64,000 nt of DNA from Acanthochromis polyacanthus (lineage: Eukaryota > Chordata > Actinopteri > Pomacentridae): contig NC_067118.1 of the NCBI RefSeq assembly GCF_021347895.1, positions 14,449,015 through 14,513,014 of the forward strand, in the 5' to 3' direction. The translations under genes and the position numbers were made by a program. The number at the start of each line of letters is the position of its first letter. Position 1 is the stretch's first letter. This document shows, one piece after another, positions 1-10,700 of this stretch. The notes below the pieces were generated by a model. It was not told the origin of the DNA. It was given only the letters and a program-made list of their open reading frames with translations, and did no database searches.

Positions 1-871
1 TAGCTGCATTACTGGGGAGACCACCTCTTTGTACAACTTTAACGAGCAATCTTTCGAGTCTATGCAAAAACTCTGATAAACGCTCTCCTGGTTTCTGATG
101 AAGGGATCTGAAGGAAAGATAAAGATCTTCTCCTGACTCTGATGTTCCAAAAGCACTTTCCATTGCCTGTAAGTACTCTATATGGCTAGCTTCAGGATCG
201 GACATATGAACTGCTTGCCATATCTCTAATGCAGGACCTTTAAGACTTTCCACGATTCTCCTTCGCTTCTCTCTATCTGAACACTCACACTCCTCTACCA
301 TGAGCTTTGCCTGTTGAAGCCAGTTATCTAGGCTTTCTTCACCTAGCGGAGTGGGGCTGATTCCTGAAAACGTTCGCAGACGCCTATACGCATTGGTTTC
401 AGTGGGTTTTGGGGCTCTGCACAATACATCACCCATCGCACAAATGATGGACTCTGGGCTATCGCTCCATGATTGACTGGGGACACACAGCTTTTTGATG
501 TCATCTATAGTTTTTCCCTCATCCACAAGAAATTTCGCCAACTTCTCTGAAAAACGGTCTGAACTTGCATTAAGCTGAGCTATCACTGTTTTCCATCTAT
601 CACCTCCCTTGGGTGAAACAATCTCAGGTGGAACTGTTGTCGGATCCAGCACCTCTCGACACTCGCATAACACTGTTAAGGTTCCATGTCTAGCATCAAA
701 CATCTTTCCCCTCACTTTAACTTTGCCAAAAGCTTTCACAGTTTGTAACGTTTCTTCAATACTAGCAATGTCTTCATCTTCTGGAATTCCATGTACCATA
801 AATGCATGAGCAAGGTCTATTCCTTCACCTCTACACCAGTTAGTCAACTCGGGTAACACAGGATTACTCAT
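1..871 (-). CDS. PNMA-like Gag of an LTR retrotransposon (partial, runs off window start)
   Basis: A frame of 290 codons starts at an ATG (869-871) and stays open to the window edge. The translation matches the paraneoplastic Ma antigen (PNMA) family, whose members descend from Ty3/Gypsy Gag. Near the start is an NWCRGEGIDLAHAF segment like the PNMA N-terminus. The capsid-like part has DREKRRRIVESLKGPA at about residues 197-212 and PGERLSEFLHRLERLL at about residues 262-278, both close to PNMA1 motifs. Gag builds the particle and binds the element's RNA; domesticated PNMA proteins have neuronal and apoptotic roles. A tRNA-Thr primer-binding site and LTR-like termini lie just upstream, so I read it as the gag of a retrotransposon rather than a domesticated host gene. 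No stop or frameshift is visible, which suggests a young insertion. Protease and pol would lie outside the window. Family assignment is strong; element versus host gene is inference. Confidence 0.82.
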   Translation of the reverse strand, partial: MSNPVLPELTNWCRGEGIDLAHAFMVHGIPEDEDIASIEETLQTVKAFGKVKVRGKMFDARHGTLTVLCECREVLDPTTVPPEIVSPKGGDRWKTVIAQLNASSDRFSEKLAKFLVDEGKTIDDIKKLCVPSQSWSDSPESIICAMGDVLCRAPKPTETNAYRRLRTFSGISPTPLGEESLDNWLQQAKLMVEECECSDREKRRRIVESLKGPALEIWQAVHMSDPEASHIEYLQAMESAFGTSESGEDLYLSFRSLHQKPGERLSEFLHRLERLLVKVVQRGGLPSNAA

Positions 872-995
872 ACTCACAGTTTGAAATGTTCCGAAAATCC
901 AGAAAACATGCAAAGTCTGGTTTCACAAAAGAACAGAGTCACACAGTTACAAAATACACATTCCTGCAAAAAATAAAACCCTATTTAAAATAAAC

Positions 996-1013
996 ATCCC
1001 AGCGGTGCCTCCA
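996..1013 (-). promoter_or_regulatory. tRNA-Thr primer-binding site of the retrotransposon
   Basis: On the minus strand this reads TGGAGGCACCGCTGGGAT, an 18-base complement to the 3' end of vertebrate tRNA-Thr including its CCA. It sits between the gag ATG (871) and the candidate LTR edge (1017), where minus-strand DNA synthesis is primed in LTR retrotransposons. The tRNA sequence is recalled, not looked up. Confidence 0.8.
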
Positions 1014-1016
1014 ATG

Positions 1017-1975
1017 TGTAACACCCGTCCCATGTAGCTAAGTATATTTCTAATGAAATCGTAGGGGTGGTAGTACTATGGGCGGGGTCCTGGGTACTTG
1101 ACTAACATAACATAAATGAAGAGCTAACAAAACGTTATCAATTCACACTCAGTTAAAGAATAAATGACGGTGCCTCCAAGTGGTAATGAAATAATGAAAT
1201 TGAGTTACTAATTTCTACCACTAAACTTTACTAAACTCAAGTAACCTCTAACTCTAAGTAAAGTATGACACACACACAATACTTTAAATTCAAAATCTCA
1301 TTTAGTAAAAAGTAGAAAATATTAGAAATAATATGCAAAATAAAATTCAATAAAGAGAATTTGTAATGTCCCAATGAATGGTTTGAATACTCTGTTCAAT
1401 GGTTATAAACACCACACACTCAGGCTGCACATAAACAAGAAATGTCCTTAAATCAAAAGAAATAGAAAACCGTTGCAGGCCTGTGTCGATGCTCGGGAGC
1501 GGTGAGGCCCAAAACAATTGGCCGTTTCACTTGCTACGCAAGCAGAAAACAAAACAGTGCACTTTCAGTTCAGTACTCACAGTCACCGGGATGAGCGGGC
1601 GAAACAGGCAAACCAGCAATGAAAAGCGAGGGAAACGAGCGAGGTCAATGGCAGATTCCCAGCAGCGGCAACATCTCAGACGAGCAGGAACGATAGCAGG
1701 ACTGTGACGACAGCTGCCCACTTCTACCGGGTCCAAGGAGAGCTTCCTGGTCCTCAGTCTACTAAAATGACAGATCGCCTCCATCATAAACCAAACAAAG
1801 CTGGTGGAAAACTAACAGCGGTGCTACAGTTAGCAACAATTAACGTAGCAGCATAGTCTGCTGCTACATGATAGCAGGAGCTAACATCACTGGCAGGCTA
1901 CCAAAGTTCGCACACTTTTCAATACACTCGACATAAAACATACACACGGGGATTATTTACCTTCGACAGGTTACA
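1017..1975 (-). repeat. Candidate 5' LTR of the PNMA-gag retrotransposon
   Basis: Read on the minus strand, the segment starts TGTAAC (1975 to 1970) and ends GTTACA (1022 to 1017), a perfect six-base terminal inversion, three bases before the primer-binding site. The size, about 960 bp, is normal for a Gypsy LTR. The partner LTR is outside the window, so LTR identity and target duplication cannot be tested here. The outer edge is the weaker boundary. Confidence 0.5.
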
Positions 1976-2174
1976 GTAAGTCCACATCCAGCGGATAAAC
2001 TCTGCATTCATCCAAAATGAACAATACTCCACCCGAAGTATTTTTCCCGACGTGTATACAGCTCCTCACTGTTTTTTCATCTACCGTGCCCGTGCTCCGT
2101 ACCTTACGGGGTTTCCGTTGTTCATCCCGCCCACATCTATTGTGATTCGCTGCCCAGGTCAGGCCAACCAACAA

Positions 2175-3032
2175 GGTTGATGCTAGAGGTACGGACCCGT
2201 ACCCGTAGCATCTGTACTAGAGGTACGGACGTGTTAAGGTCACTGAAGAGCTGGCGATGGTTAACTACTATTTGCTGCACATTACAGGCAGTTTATATGA
2301 ATGACTTTGAAGGTGAACATTGTATAATTTAACTAAAATACACCGTCTCCTCTCACACTTAACGTAGACAATGTAGTTTTTACGCTTTTAGACGCCGTGT
2401 CTAAATTGTTTGAAGTCCAGTTCCTATTAATTAGTTTACCGCGTTCAGTGGTGGAAGCGGCTGACGAACTCCATTGCAAATGTTCCCATTTAATTTCGGA
2501 CGCTAATTTACAAGATAAAATTAAGGATGTCGAATATGAAACAAACACTCGTGAATGGTGAGGAGCAGCTCTTTAATTCGGCATGAATTAAAAAAAACAC
2601 AAACTCGATTTACTGTGATATTGTGAGATTTGTTTGTGGTGATGTAAATTAGCCATTCAACAGAGTCCGCTAACATTAAAGTGACTGTGACAGGGTCTGT
2701 GTTGACAGACGCAGAAAATACGTCAGGGTTTTGTTTAGGTTGTTAATATGTAATAGTCTGTCGCTACTTTTGAAGGTAAAAAAATACTTATAGTTTGCTG
2801 GCTGTTAGTTCCGCCATTCATTCCGCAGATTCACCTCGAATCACGGAAGCGCCTTCATCAGCGTCGCCGGCTCATTAATATTTATGTACGTCGGATTATC
2901 AGCCAATCACGAAGCGCGTTCATCAGCCGGCTCATTAATATTTATGTACGGCTCATTAATATTTATGTTAAGGGAAAGTGCCGTATCCGTAGGCCACAGG
3001 CTACGGGTACGGGTCCGTATCTGTAGACACTA
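2175..3032. repeat. Palindromic-ended non-autonomous element with flanking 11-bp direct repeat
   Basis: A perfect 20-bp inverted pair lies at 2190-2209 and 3000-3019 (GCTACGGGTACGGGTCCGTA on the right). The same 11-mer, CCAACCAACAA, flanks both sides at 2164-2174 and 3033-3043, like a target-site duplication. The interior has no coding potential. It carries three copies of a GGCTCATTAATATTTATGT motif between about 2868 and 2970. The family is not recognised. Confidence 0.5.
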
Positions 3033-3214
3033 CCAACCAACAACAATAACAGAACAGGAATGATTGACCAGACTTGAGAAAACCAAACTAGATTGCGCAC
3101 AGACCACGCTATCCCAATGTGCGTTTCAAACAAACTACATCCATTTTAAAGGAACATAACACAATAAACATGGAATGTATTAATGACAGCAAATGAAACA
3201 AAAATGACTTTAGT

Positions 3215-3865
3215 GCGAGCTACGCACTACGCAACCGCGTGCACATTTGTTTTGCTTGTGGAGGAGAGAGCATCAGGGATCAGCAACTTCCAAAAAGTTA
3301 CCAATCCCACGGCTTGTCAGGCCAAGAGACTGCAGGACGTTTTTTGGCTCGGGGTGCTCGCGTCGCTCCCCGACCACGGCCTCCATAGCCCGCCTGACGG
3401 CTTCGTTTAGATGCCCGACCTCTGGAGGAAGATGTTGGGGCGTCTGGGACATACTCTTCGTCAGAGGAGTCATGCAATTCTGAACTCTAGATAGAAATAA
3501 ATAAACAATCTAACACATATACACGCGTAAATGCACTAAGTTTGATAAACAACGTCATCGAGAGGGACACATGAGTGTAATCACATATTGAAACTTTACT
3601 CGTTCGTCCTAGCAGATTCATGTTATTTTGGTATTAGGACAAGTTAGACTCAATACAGCATTCTAACGTAATTCCTTTATTATTTACTAAATGTACTAAA
3701 TGCAGAAGAGGGGAAAACAGCAAAACAGGCAAGATGCTGCAGCACTCCGGGCACTTCTCTCATGTACTGCGCGCGTGCACAAATAAAGGGGCGAAATCAG
3801 AGGGAGGGAGGGTGGGACCAACAGCGTTTTGGGAGACGCTGCGATTCAAACTCCGGACAGCAGCT
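3215..3865. repeat. piggyBac-like MITE copy, left end truncated
   Basis: This segment is nearly identical to the right two thirds of the element at 42727-43662, in the same orientation. Its right end, ACTCCGGACAGCAGCT, is followed by TTAA (3866-3869), the piggyBac target. On the minus strand a short frame encodes an acidic stretch, [15 protein letters not shown], then a basic stretch ending in WPDKPWDW before a stop. That resembles a piggyBac transposase N-terminus. The left terminal repeat found in the 43-kb copy is absent here. Plus-strand frames across it are shadows. Confidence 0.6.
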
Positions 3866-4177
3866 TTAAGCTCCACAACCTGTGCATAAACCACTAACAT
3901 CATTACCTGGAGTGCGTTTGGTTCCTCCATTCCATCTCCAGTCTACTCTGCTGTCATCAGAGGGCGCCACCATTTCAAGCTACATGAACCTGCTGATCTG
4001 TTTTCTGTTCTTGTTGAATACCATGATCTCAGTGACTGTATTTATTCCTCTTTGTGTGCTCCCTTGCCTACCTGTCAGCTGTACAACCTCTCTTGTCCTG
4101 AATGTGAAGTTTTAGAAAATAAATCAGTGAATCTGACTCTGTTTGATAGTGTAATGTGCCCCTTCTCCTCTCTTGTA

Positions 4178-4665
4178 GGAGCTGGTTTCTTCTGAACTGC
4201 CAAGAAGGATCACAGGTTCTCCACTTGATTAACTACAGAGGTTTAAATAACATTACGGTAAAGAGCAAGTACCCCTTAACTCAAATCACTGCTGTTTTTG
4301 AGCCACTGCAGGGTGCTATCCAAGCCTGACCACCACAAGGCATATCACTTGGCTCAAATCTGTGAATGAATTGAAACTGTCCTGCAATTTGTTTATGCCT
4401 TTTTCTTTGAATCACACCGTAGCTGTCTTCAAGGCTTTCTTGAATCACATTCTAAGAGACTTCCTGAACAAATTTTTGGTTTCCTAAGACTGAGCTGATC
4501 TTCCAGAAATGTTTAACCCAGCATGACTCCTCCGAATAGTCCATAGTGGAGGATGCCTCTGACATGGGGGTAGGAGCTATACACTCTCATGGTCTTGCTC
4601 TTCTCTCCAGCTGAGTGCAACCATGGCATTAGGAACCAAGAAGTTGGGTGATCAAAAATGATTTA
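4178..4665 (+). pseudogene. Ty3/Gypsy reverse transcriptase-RNase H relic
   Basis: A decayed pol fragment is readable across shifting frames. An RT piece, YRGLNNITVKSKYPL, lies near 4229-4275 and is followed by FEPLQGA. NLFMPF and then VFKAFLNHILRDFLNKF (about 4428-4480) correspond to the RT region before the YLDD motif, which is itself lost. An RNase H start, EDASDMGVGAI, and SPAECNHGIRNQE follow at about 4550-4640. The order RT then RNase H is canonical for Gypsy. Several stops and frameshifts show that it is dead. It is a different lineage from the relic at 13.5-15.1 kb. Confidence 0.72.
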
Positions 4666-6138
4666 TACCACAACCCAAAAGTTTAGAAGCAAGATCAGAT
4701 TTGTACAAAAAAGGATGCTAGTTTCATAGGCATACTTAGCGACAAAATAAACATGAATATAATTTAAAGAATCACTCATCAGAATACGTTTTTACGATAA
4801 TTATCAGTGTGGTGAGATGGGTTAAGAATCGAGATACCAGATACTAACTACGACAATGCTGCCTGGGGGGAAATACACCCCAGGAAATCCTAGCTGAGGT
4901 TTATTTTTTTTATTTGTTTGTTGTTAAACAAGGTCACACAGGTTCAATTACCACGGTGTGAGACGGTTCCCAATTAAACCAATCTCATTAACAAATTTAT
5001 TCAAAGAAAATATAAATCATAAAATCACACTCCAGTTAAACACACTCATTAAAATGGGCAAGGGAGAGTATGAGCTGGGGCTTACCGCGCGGCAGGGCAA
5101 CCGAAAGGAGAAGGGGGTCCTCAAATGAATCACCTGTGACATTGCAAATGCACACACACACAAAATCAAAAAAAGGGAAGAACGCACAACTACCAGGGAT
5201 TAATGTCCACAGTCAGCCCACAGCGCCTGGTAACAAAGAAAGAAATAAAGGCTCGTAAAACGTGCCCAGAAACTAAGCAAAACTGGTGTGGACTAAACAA
5301 ATGTTTACATAATTATAAAAAACCAAAAAAGAGAAACAATGAATAAACTAATCAATTAAATGAGTTAAACTAAATACACTTAAAAAAAGATAACTAAATC
5401 AAATTAACACAGTAAGTGAAAACAAAATTACCAGAAGGACATGACTAAGTTAATTTCTAAGTAACAAAATCAAAGAAAACAAATTACTTAAATATTGGGC
5501 CTGTGTCACTTGGCATGGGCAATCCGGCAGGTCCCAGGATTGCATGTTACAATATCAGACCTCTGCAACCTGTGGTGTCTGCAGAAAGTTTTCATAGGGG
5601 TGGCCAGGTGGGGCCACTTAAAATCTTGGGGTGGCACACCAAAACTAAGGTCATAATTTCAGGAATTTTATTTTACTAGTACTATTATTACTGTCTTTTT
5701 TTTTAATTATAATACTGTAGTATGTAGGCTAGCAGAAAACTATCAGAAAGACTTGAGGAAGCGCCTATTGATAAACTTGTTATCTTATGTTATATTTAAT
5801 GTTACGAATGATCTAATGTGCATAGACTAATAACAGTACAGTTAACATTTTGAGTTAATTTCCTCCCTTCCTTCCTCCTTCGTCTCCTCATCACTATGCC
5901 TCTGCTGCTTAACCGTTGGCTCTCTCTCTTCGCCTGTGCTAATTTTCTTCTTGATGTAAGAAGAGATGTCTGTTGACTTTCTCTTCATGGTCTGCAAATT
6001 GAAACTAGAAAAGCACTCAGAGAGCGCAGCTCCGCCAAGGCTGCTGAGTTAACGTATTATTTACAACAAATGAAATGTTTAATAAAAAATGACCTTGTGC
6101 TGAGCACAGGCATGTGTTATGCATGTGCATGTTCAGCC
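4666..6138. other. No gene seen (AT-rich, repeat-derived)
   Basis: I find no frame with recognisable protein sequence or convincing splice sites. The stretch is AT-rich with short A and T runs. A GGGGTGGCCAGGTGGGGCCAC motif at about 5597 resembles another GGGTGGCCAG cluster at about 7970 and may be the edge of an old DNA transposon, but I cannot define ends. Confidence 0.4.
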
Positions 6139-6710
6139 CGATCTCACGAGGATTCGTGAAACTGTTACGTAAATTTTTGTTTCGGTTTCGTGCGCACCAA
6201 CACGATTTCGTCATGTTTTTCGTGCCGCTCACCACGAAATGCGCACCAATGTATTTTAAACGGCGGACTTTTCGTGCCACCCAGAACGTATTTCAAACGA
6301 ATGTGTGTATTATATTTTTAATGTAAAACCATGGCGAATCCAACGCTATATTTTGCATGACATCGTCCCTAACCATAACCCTAACCATAACCCTAACCAT
6401 AACCTAACCATAACCTAACCATAACCCGGTGGTACACTTACCAATTAGCATAGGAATTTCAAGAATGTCCGGCGGCCGGCGGCCGCAAACGCGATCACAC
6501 AAGCAGTATACGCCGATGGACAGCTTAGATCGTCATGAATCCGCTGGTATAAACCACTTTCAGCTGTGATTACCACAGCGGGTTTCGTTGTGAGCAACAC
6601 GAAAAACATTTCGTGGTGAGCGGCACGAAAAACATGACGAAATCGTGTTGGTGCGCACGAAAAAGAAACAAAAAATTTACGTAACAGTTTCACGAATCCC
6701 CGTGAGACCG
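6139..6710. repeat. Fold-back MITE with about 100-bp inverted arms and internal CCCTAACCATAA repeats
   Basis: The left arm (6139-6240) reappears inverted at about 6609-6710. Blocks such as CGTGCGCACCAACACGATTT and CGTGCCGCTCACCACGAAAT are shared. Arm identity is high, so a transcript would form a long hairpin. Between the arms lies a short array of CCCTAACCATAA-type units (about 6368-6428). There is no coding capacity. The family is not recognised. Minus-strand frames at 6017-6280 and 6445-6693 are arm shadows. Confidence 0.75.
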
Positions 6711-7240
6711 TGTTGGCATGTTATGTATGGATACGAAACTGCGTGTAAATTACACTTATGAAGATGTGTTGATCAGTTCATCACTTTTGGCAAGCTCGTG
6801 TTAAAATAACCGTTCCCTCAATGCTTTTATTTTGAAGACATATTTTTAATGTTGCAAGCTTTTATTTTGTCACCATTCAGCGGCACAGGAAGTGTTGTCT
6901 AAGAAGTGGTTTCTTGACATGGCAAGGACGCTGTCGAAAAGTTCGAAAATTCACATAAAGATGACAGAAAACGGTTTCACGCTGTTGCTGTCTATTAAAG
7001 GACGTGTTTAAACTTATAAGCACCTAGCGGTTACAAGGTGTTACGGTAAAGAAACGAGGGAAGGACAGAAAGGTGAATTTGTGTTCACATAAGGCTGATG
7101 GCTGAACTTAACTGTCTGGCTGGGGTTTGGGCTACATTGCATGGCCAAAATATGTAGCGGTCGGCAGGAATTGATGGGACTCAAAAACACCCCAAACATT
7201 TGTTCCTTGTATGATTTCCAACTGATAAATCATGGTCAGT

Positions 7241-7480
7241 TTGTAGTAGGATCACGATCATGTGATGGTCAGCAGGAAGCAGACACAGTGTTCAAGTCAT
7301 GGTTACAGCAACGCTGTGCAGGCTGCTGTATCTGGCAATGGGAAATCTTTAACAAAGCCGTGAATCCACATTATAAGCCGCATCACTGCTAAAATTTAAT
7401 CACTTGGTCCCCGTGTCATTTCTGGCCTTCCCTGAAAATTTCATTCAAATCTGTTGCTCCATTTTTGAGTAATGTTTCAC
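7241..7480 (+). repeat. Interspersed repeat, inverted relative to the copy at 63470-63705
   Basis: The segment around ATCACTGCTAAAATTTAATC and CATTTCTGGCCTTCCCTGAA has a diverged copy in the opposite orientation near the right end of the window. The region between the matched blocks is also alignable by eye. There is no coding content and the class is unknown. Confidence 0.6.
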
Positions 7481-8589
7481 ATGGACAGACAGATTCACAG
7501 ACTAACAGAGTCACAGACAAACGTACGCTGATTGTCACATAACTCCACCACATCTTGGCGGAGTAAAAATAGCAGCTAATGTTAGCTGACTATGCCTGTA
7601 ACTCAAATAAGTTAGAAAGCACAGCAGTGCTGCTCTAACAGGTTGCTGTAGCAGCACCTTTTGGCACTTAAAAAGAACATGTCGTGACGAATATTACTTC
7701 TCCTTCTTTTTGAAAAAGAAATTATGAGTTACTCATACGTAGTCCTCTGTTCAGATCGGTGCTGCTGATCGATGCAGATCAATGGCGATGCTGTCAGAGT
7801 TTGCAACCTACTCAGAACCAATGGAATGAATGAGTGATTGACATGACTGTTAGACAATGAGCCAATCAAGGGGGAAGGAACTGTCTGAGTGCACAGTCTG
7901 AGCCTTGTCCTTGCGGCAGTGTGAGCTTAACTGGCAATTGATATTTGTAACTGGCCAGTAGGGTGGCCAGTGGGGTGGCCAGCAGATTTGTAGGGGTAGC
8001 CGTGGCCACCCCAGGCCACTGCCTGGTGGCTCCATTGTCTGCAACAGAGCGAGCCCAGACAGCAATCAGCTGTACTGGACCAAGACAGAGTCCGCTCCAA
8101 GCCAAACAGCCACTGAAACAGAACCAAAATAAATGGAAACAAAACAGAAGGAAAACGAAAGAAAACACAAACCGTACAAAAGAACAGAACCAAAGAACCA
8201 AAACAGCAGCGCAGCTCAGAGAGTGGTGGTAGGTAGCAAGCCAGACAGATACACCGTGCTGCAGGCTACAGCGGATCACTACATTTCCCCCTGGCCCTAG
8301 CAGTCGGCTATAATGTAAGAAGACGATAGCGCGCCTCGACGGTGATCACAACGCTATGATGTCACACCAAGCGAAAGAGAGACCACTGCCACGCTGAACA
8401 ATGCTTCCGAGCTGCAGCCACCACAGGAGCAAGCGAGGAGCAGAAGAGAGGAAGCGCCACCGCCACACACCTGGATATAAAGGTGCGCATGTGTCACCGA
8501 ACAATTATGATATCTGCACCGCTGGCATGGTGCCCAACAATGGCCAGGAGGGACACAAGCTCCAGCTACATCAGATGGGTTTTTCTTGA
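7481..8589. other. No gene seen
   Basis: The 137-residue minus-strand frame at 7866-8279 is low-complexity and unlike any family I know. Overlapping frames on both strands here look like chance. GGGTGGCCAG-type repeats occur at about 7960-8030. Confidence 0.35.
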
Positions 8590-9180
8590 GTAGACTTTGC
8601 TTTTTTTCAAAGTAACCTCCTCTGGTTTTAACAGCAGCATGGCATATATAAAGCATTCATTCGGCAAGATATATGACAGCAATTGCATTCCAAGCTTTCT
8701 TAAGTTCATCAATGACTGCTGATTCATGGGATGCACTTTTCTGACTGATCAATCTAATTTTCCCCACACAAGCTCAATTGGAGAGAGGTTTGGAGACTGA
8801 TGGGGGCCAAGCCATCTTTAGAAGAACACCTTCCTCTTCTTTTTTTGTCTTGGTAACCCTGACAGAACTTGGAAGAATGCTTATGGTCATTGTCCTGCTG
8901 CAAAACAAACTTTCGACCCACAAGTCTTAGTCCAGATGGAACTGCATGTTGATGGAGGATAGAGTAGTACTGTTCCTCCTTCATGATGCCCTTTACTTCA
9001 AACAAATCTCATACTCTGTCACCTGCAAAACATCCCCATACCATGGCACTACCACCTGTATGCTTTATTGTGGGTGTTATGCATGGCGCTTTAAGACGTT
9101 CACCAGTTTGTCTGCGGACATAGACTCTGTGATTTGAACCATATAGTTCAAACTTGCTTTCGTCATTCCAGAGAGTGTGT
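8590..9180 (-). pseudogene. Tc1/mariner transposase relic
   Basis: Read on the minus strand, this is the catalytic half of a Tc1-type transposase. The clearest part is FVLQQDNDHKHSSKF, which contains the second catalytic aspartate (about 8870-8915), followed by the decayed stretch toward the final glutamate. Upstream, the mirror of the GVMVWGCF-type segment is broken by stops. The relic is cut at about 9180 by unrelated sequence. It cannot make a functional enzyme. Confidence 0.7.
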
Positions 9181-10169
9181 TTCTGTCACGCCTGCTCCTG
9201 CGGGCTCCAGGTAACTGTCTCCCTGTCCCAGACCCTCCTTTCTCTCTAGGTGTGTGTGAAACAGAGGCTGCAGCGGCAGGTTCATGTCATCTGCAATCAG
9301 CAGGAGCTGAGCATGAGCAGGTGGAAACAAGCCATTGAAGACATCCTCAGCTTCAATAAATACGGGCACCACTTATGGTGGTCATCCCTGTTGCTTATGC
9401 ACCTTTTCCTACCACACTTTCCATGAATATTCTTTGATACAGCACTCTGTGAACAGCAGTCATTTCAGCAATACACTTTTGAGTACATTGCTGAAGTACT
9501 GGAGGGTGTCAGTGAATGTCTTCTGGATAGCTCTCAAGTCAGCATTCATCATAAATGTGGTGGTGTGTAATGAACCAGACAGAAATAAAAGTTTTGCAGG
9601 TGTTTTGAGAATATGTACAATTTTCACTTTGAGCAATGTTTGGTGAAGAATACCAAACCTTTCCATCATATTCTAATAATATCAGTTACACCTGGATAAG
9701 CAACTACATTTCATGAGTGAATACTTTGACTAACTTACTTAAAACCCAAAAGTAAATTGATCCCTCTGAGCACTTAATCCGATGTCAGTGTTGCAGCACA
9801 TAGCCTTCATAAAACTCTGAATATCTCAAGCTATTTTTTTTGTCCAAACAGTGTATTTCTGTATATTATTTATATGGTATATCACACAAACAGCTGAGGA
9901 TTGACTAAAATTTACAGCTAAAGTCCATATATTTGATCATGGTTCTATATAGGTTTCTATGAGTCTATTTAGTTTGACATTCCACAAATATTGTACTGTT
10001 ACGGTTTCACAAGGAGGCTCAGGTGCAAGGAATGAGAGATGATACACTCGAAGACAGTTTACAGTTTTTATTTACAAAATTTGCAATATTGAACAAGTGG
10101 GCTACTATTCTTAAACAAGAACTATAAATGTAAGTGACGGCTGTCACAAGAAATAACTAAGGACTAAAA
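9181..10169. other. Mosaic of repeat fragments, no gene
   Basis: About 195 bp of unrelated sequence (9181-9375) interrupts the Tc1 relic. From about 9376 to 9740 the sequence resembles a common fish DNA element with TTTGCAGGTGTTTTGAG and CCATCATATTCTAATAAT blocks. A TGTCCAAACAGTGTAT end near 9842 may be an old terminal repeat. No frame looks real. Confidence 0.35.
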
Positions 10170-10700
10170 TCATAGACTGTATGGATGTAGCATCTGGCTC
10201 CAAATTTGAAGCCCACCCGGAAGTGTCAAAAACTTGCAATATTACGCCGTCAGCTAGGGTTGGCTCCAAAAAGCTTTTGCTCCATAGACCTCAATTCATT
10301 TTTGAAAAAATAAAATTTGATAGACTGATTTTCTACAGCTCAGGATTTTTTTCCCGGTAGTTTTCATGGTCAAAATGAGAGATCAGATGGCCGATCTTAA
10401 AATAAATCAATACTGAATTTTAAATAAATCGTTAAAGTTGGTGGAGCCAGGGGGCGTGGCTATACTTGATAGACAGCAACAGAAGCCTCTGCGGTAAAAT
10501 GTGGGTGGGATAAGAGAGTCTTCAGCCAATCCTGCCCCTAGTTGCTCTCCAGTCCAGCCTGCTTGATGACGCTTTTTACGTCACTAGCTCCAAAAATTCC
10601 AAAACGGCGAGCAGGAAGTAGCAAAATCCGGGCTTCATTTTCTCGGCGTTGAAACCAACGGGTGACGTCACGGTTAGTTCACGCCTGACTAAAATCCTCT
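10170..10700. repeat. Candidate dispersed fish repeat
   Basis: The block runs from CATAGACTGTATGGATGTAG to AACCAACGGGTGACGTCACG. It has the look of a widespread teleost repeat that I recall with these conserved ends, but there is no second copy in the window to confirm it. It has no coding content. Confidence 0.3.

Noticed and set aside
3183..3483. Plus-strand frames shared with 42874-43284
   Set aside because: The similarity is due to duplicated MITE DNA; the piggyBac-like signal is on the minus strand.
6368..6428. Interstitial telomere
   Set aside because: The units are CCCTAACCATAA-like, not exact TTAGGG repeats, and sit inside a fold-back MITE.
7866..8279. 137-codon minus-strand hydrophobic frame
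   Set aside because: Low-complexity Phe/Cys/Val runs, no family resemblance, no splice context.
9163..9372. 69-codon minus-strand frame that looks protein-like
   Set aside because: It lies in an unrelated insertion within a Tc1 relic and has no family match that I know; not enough to call.
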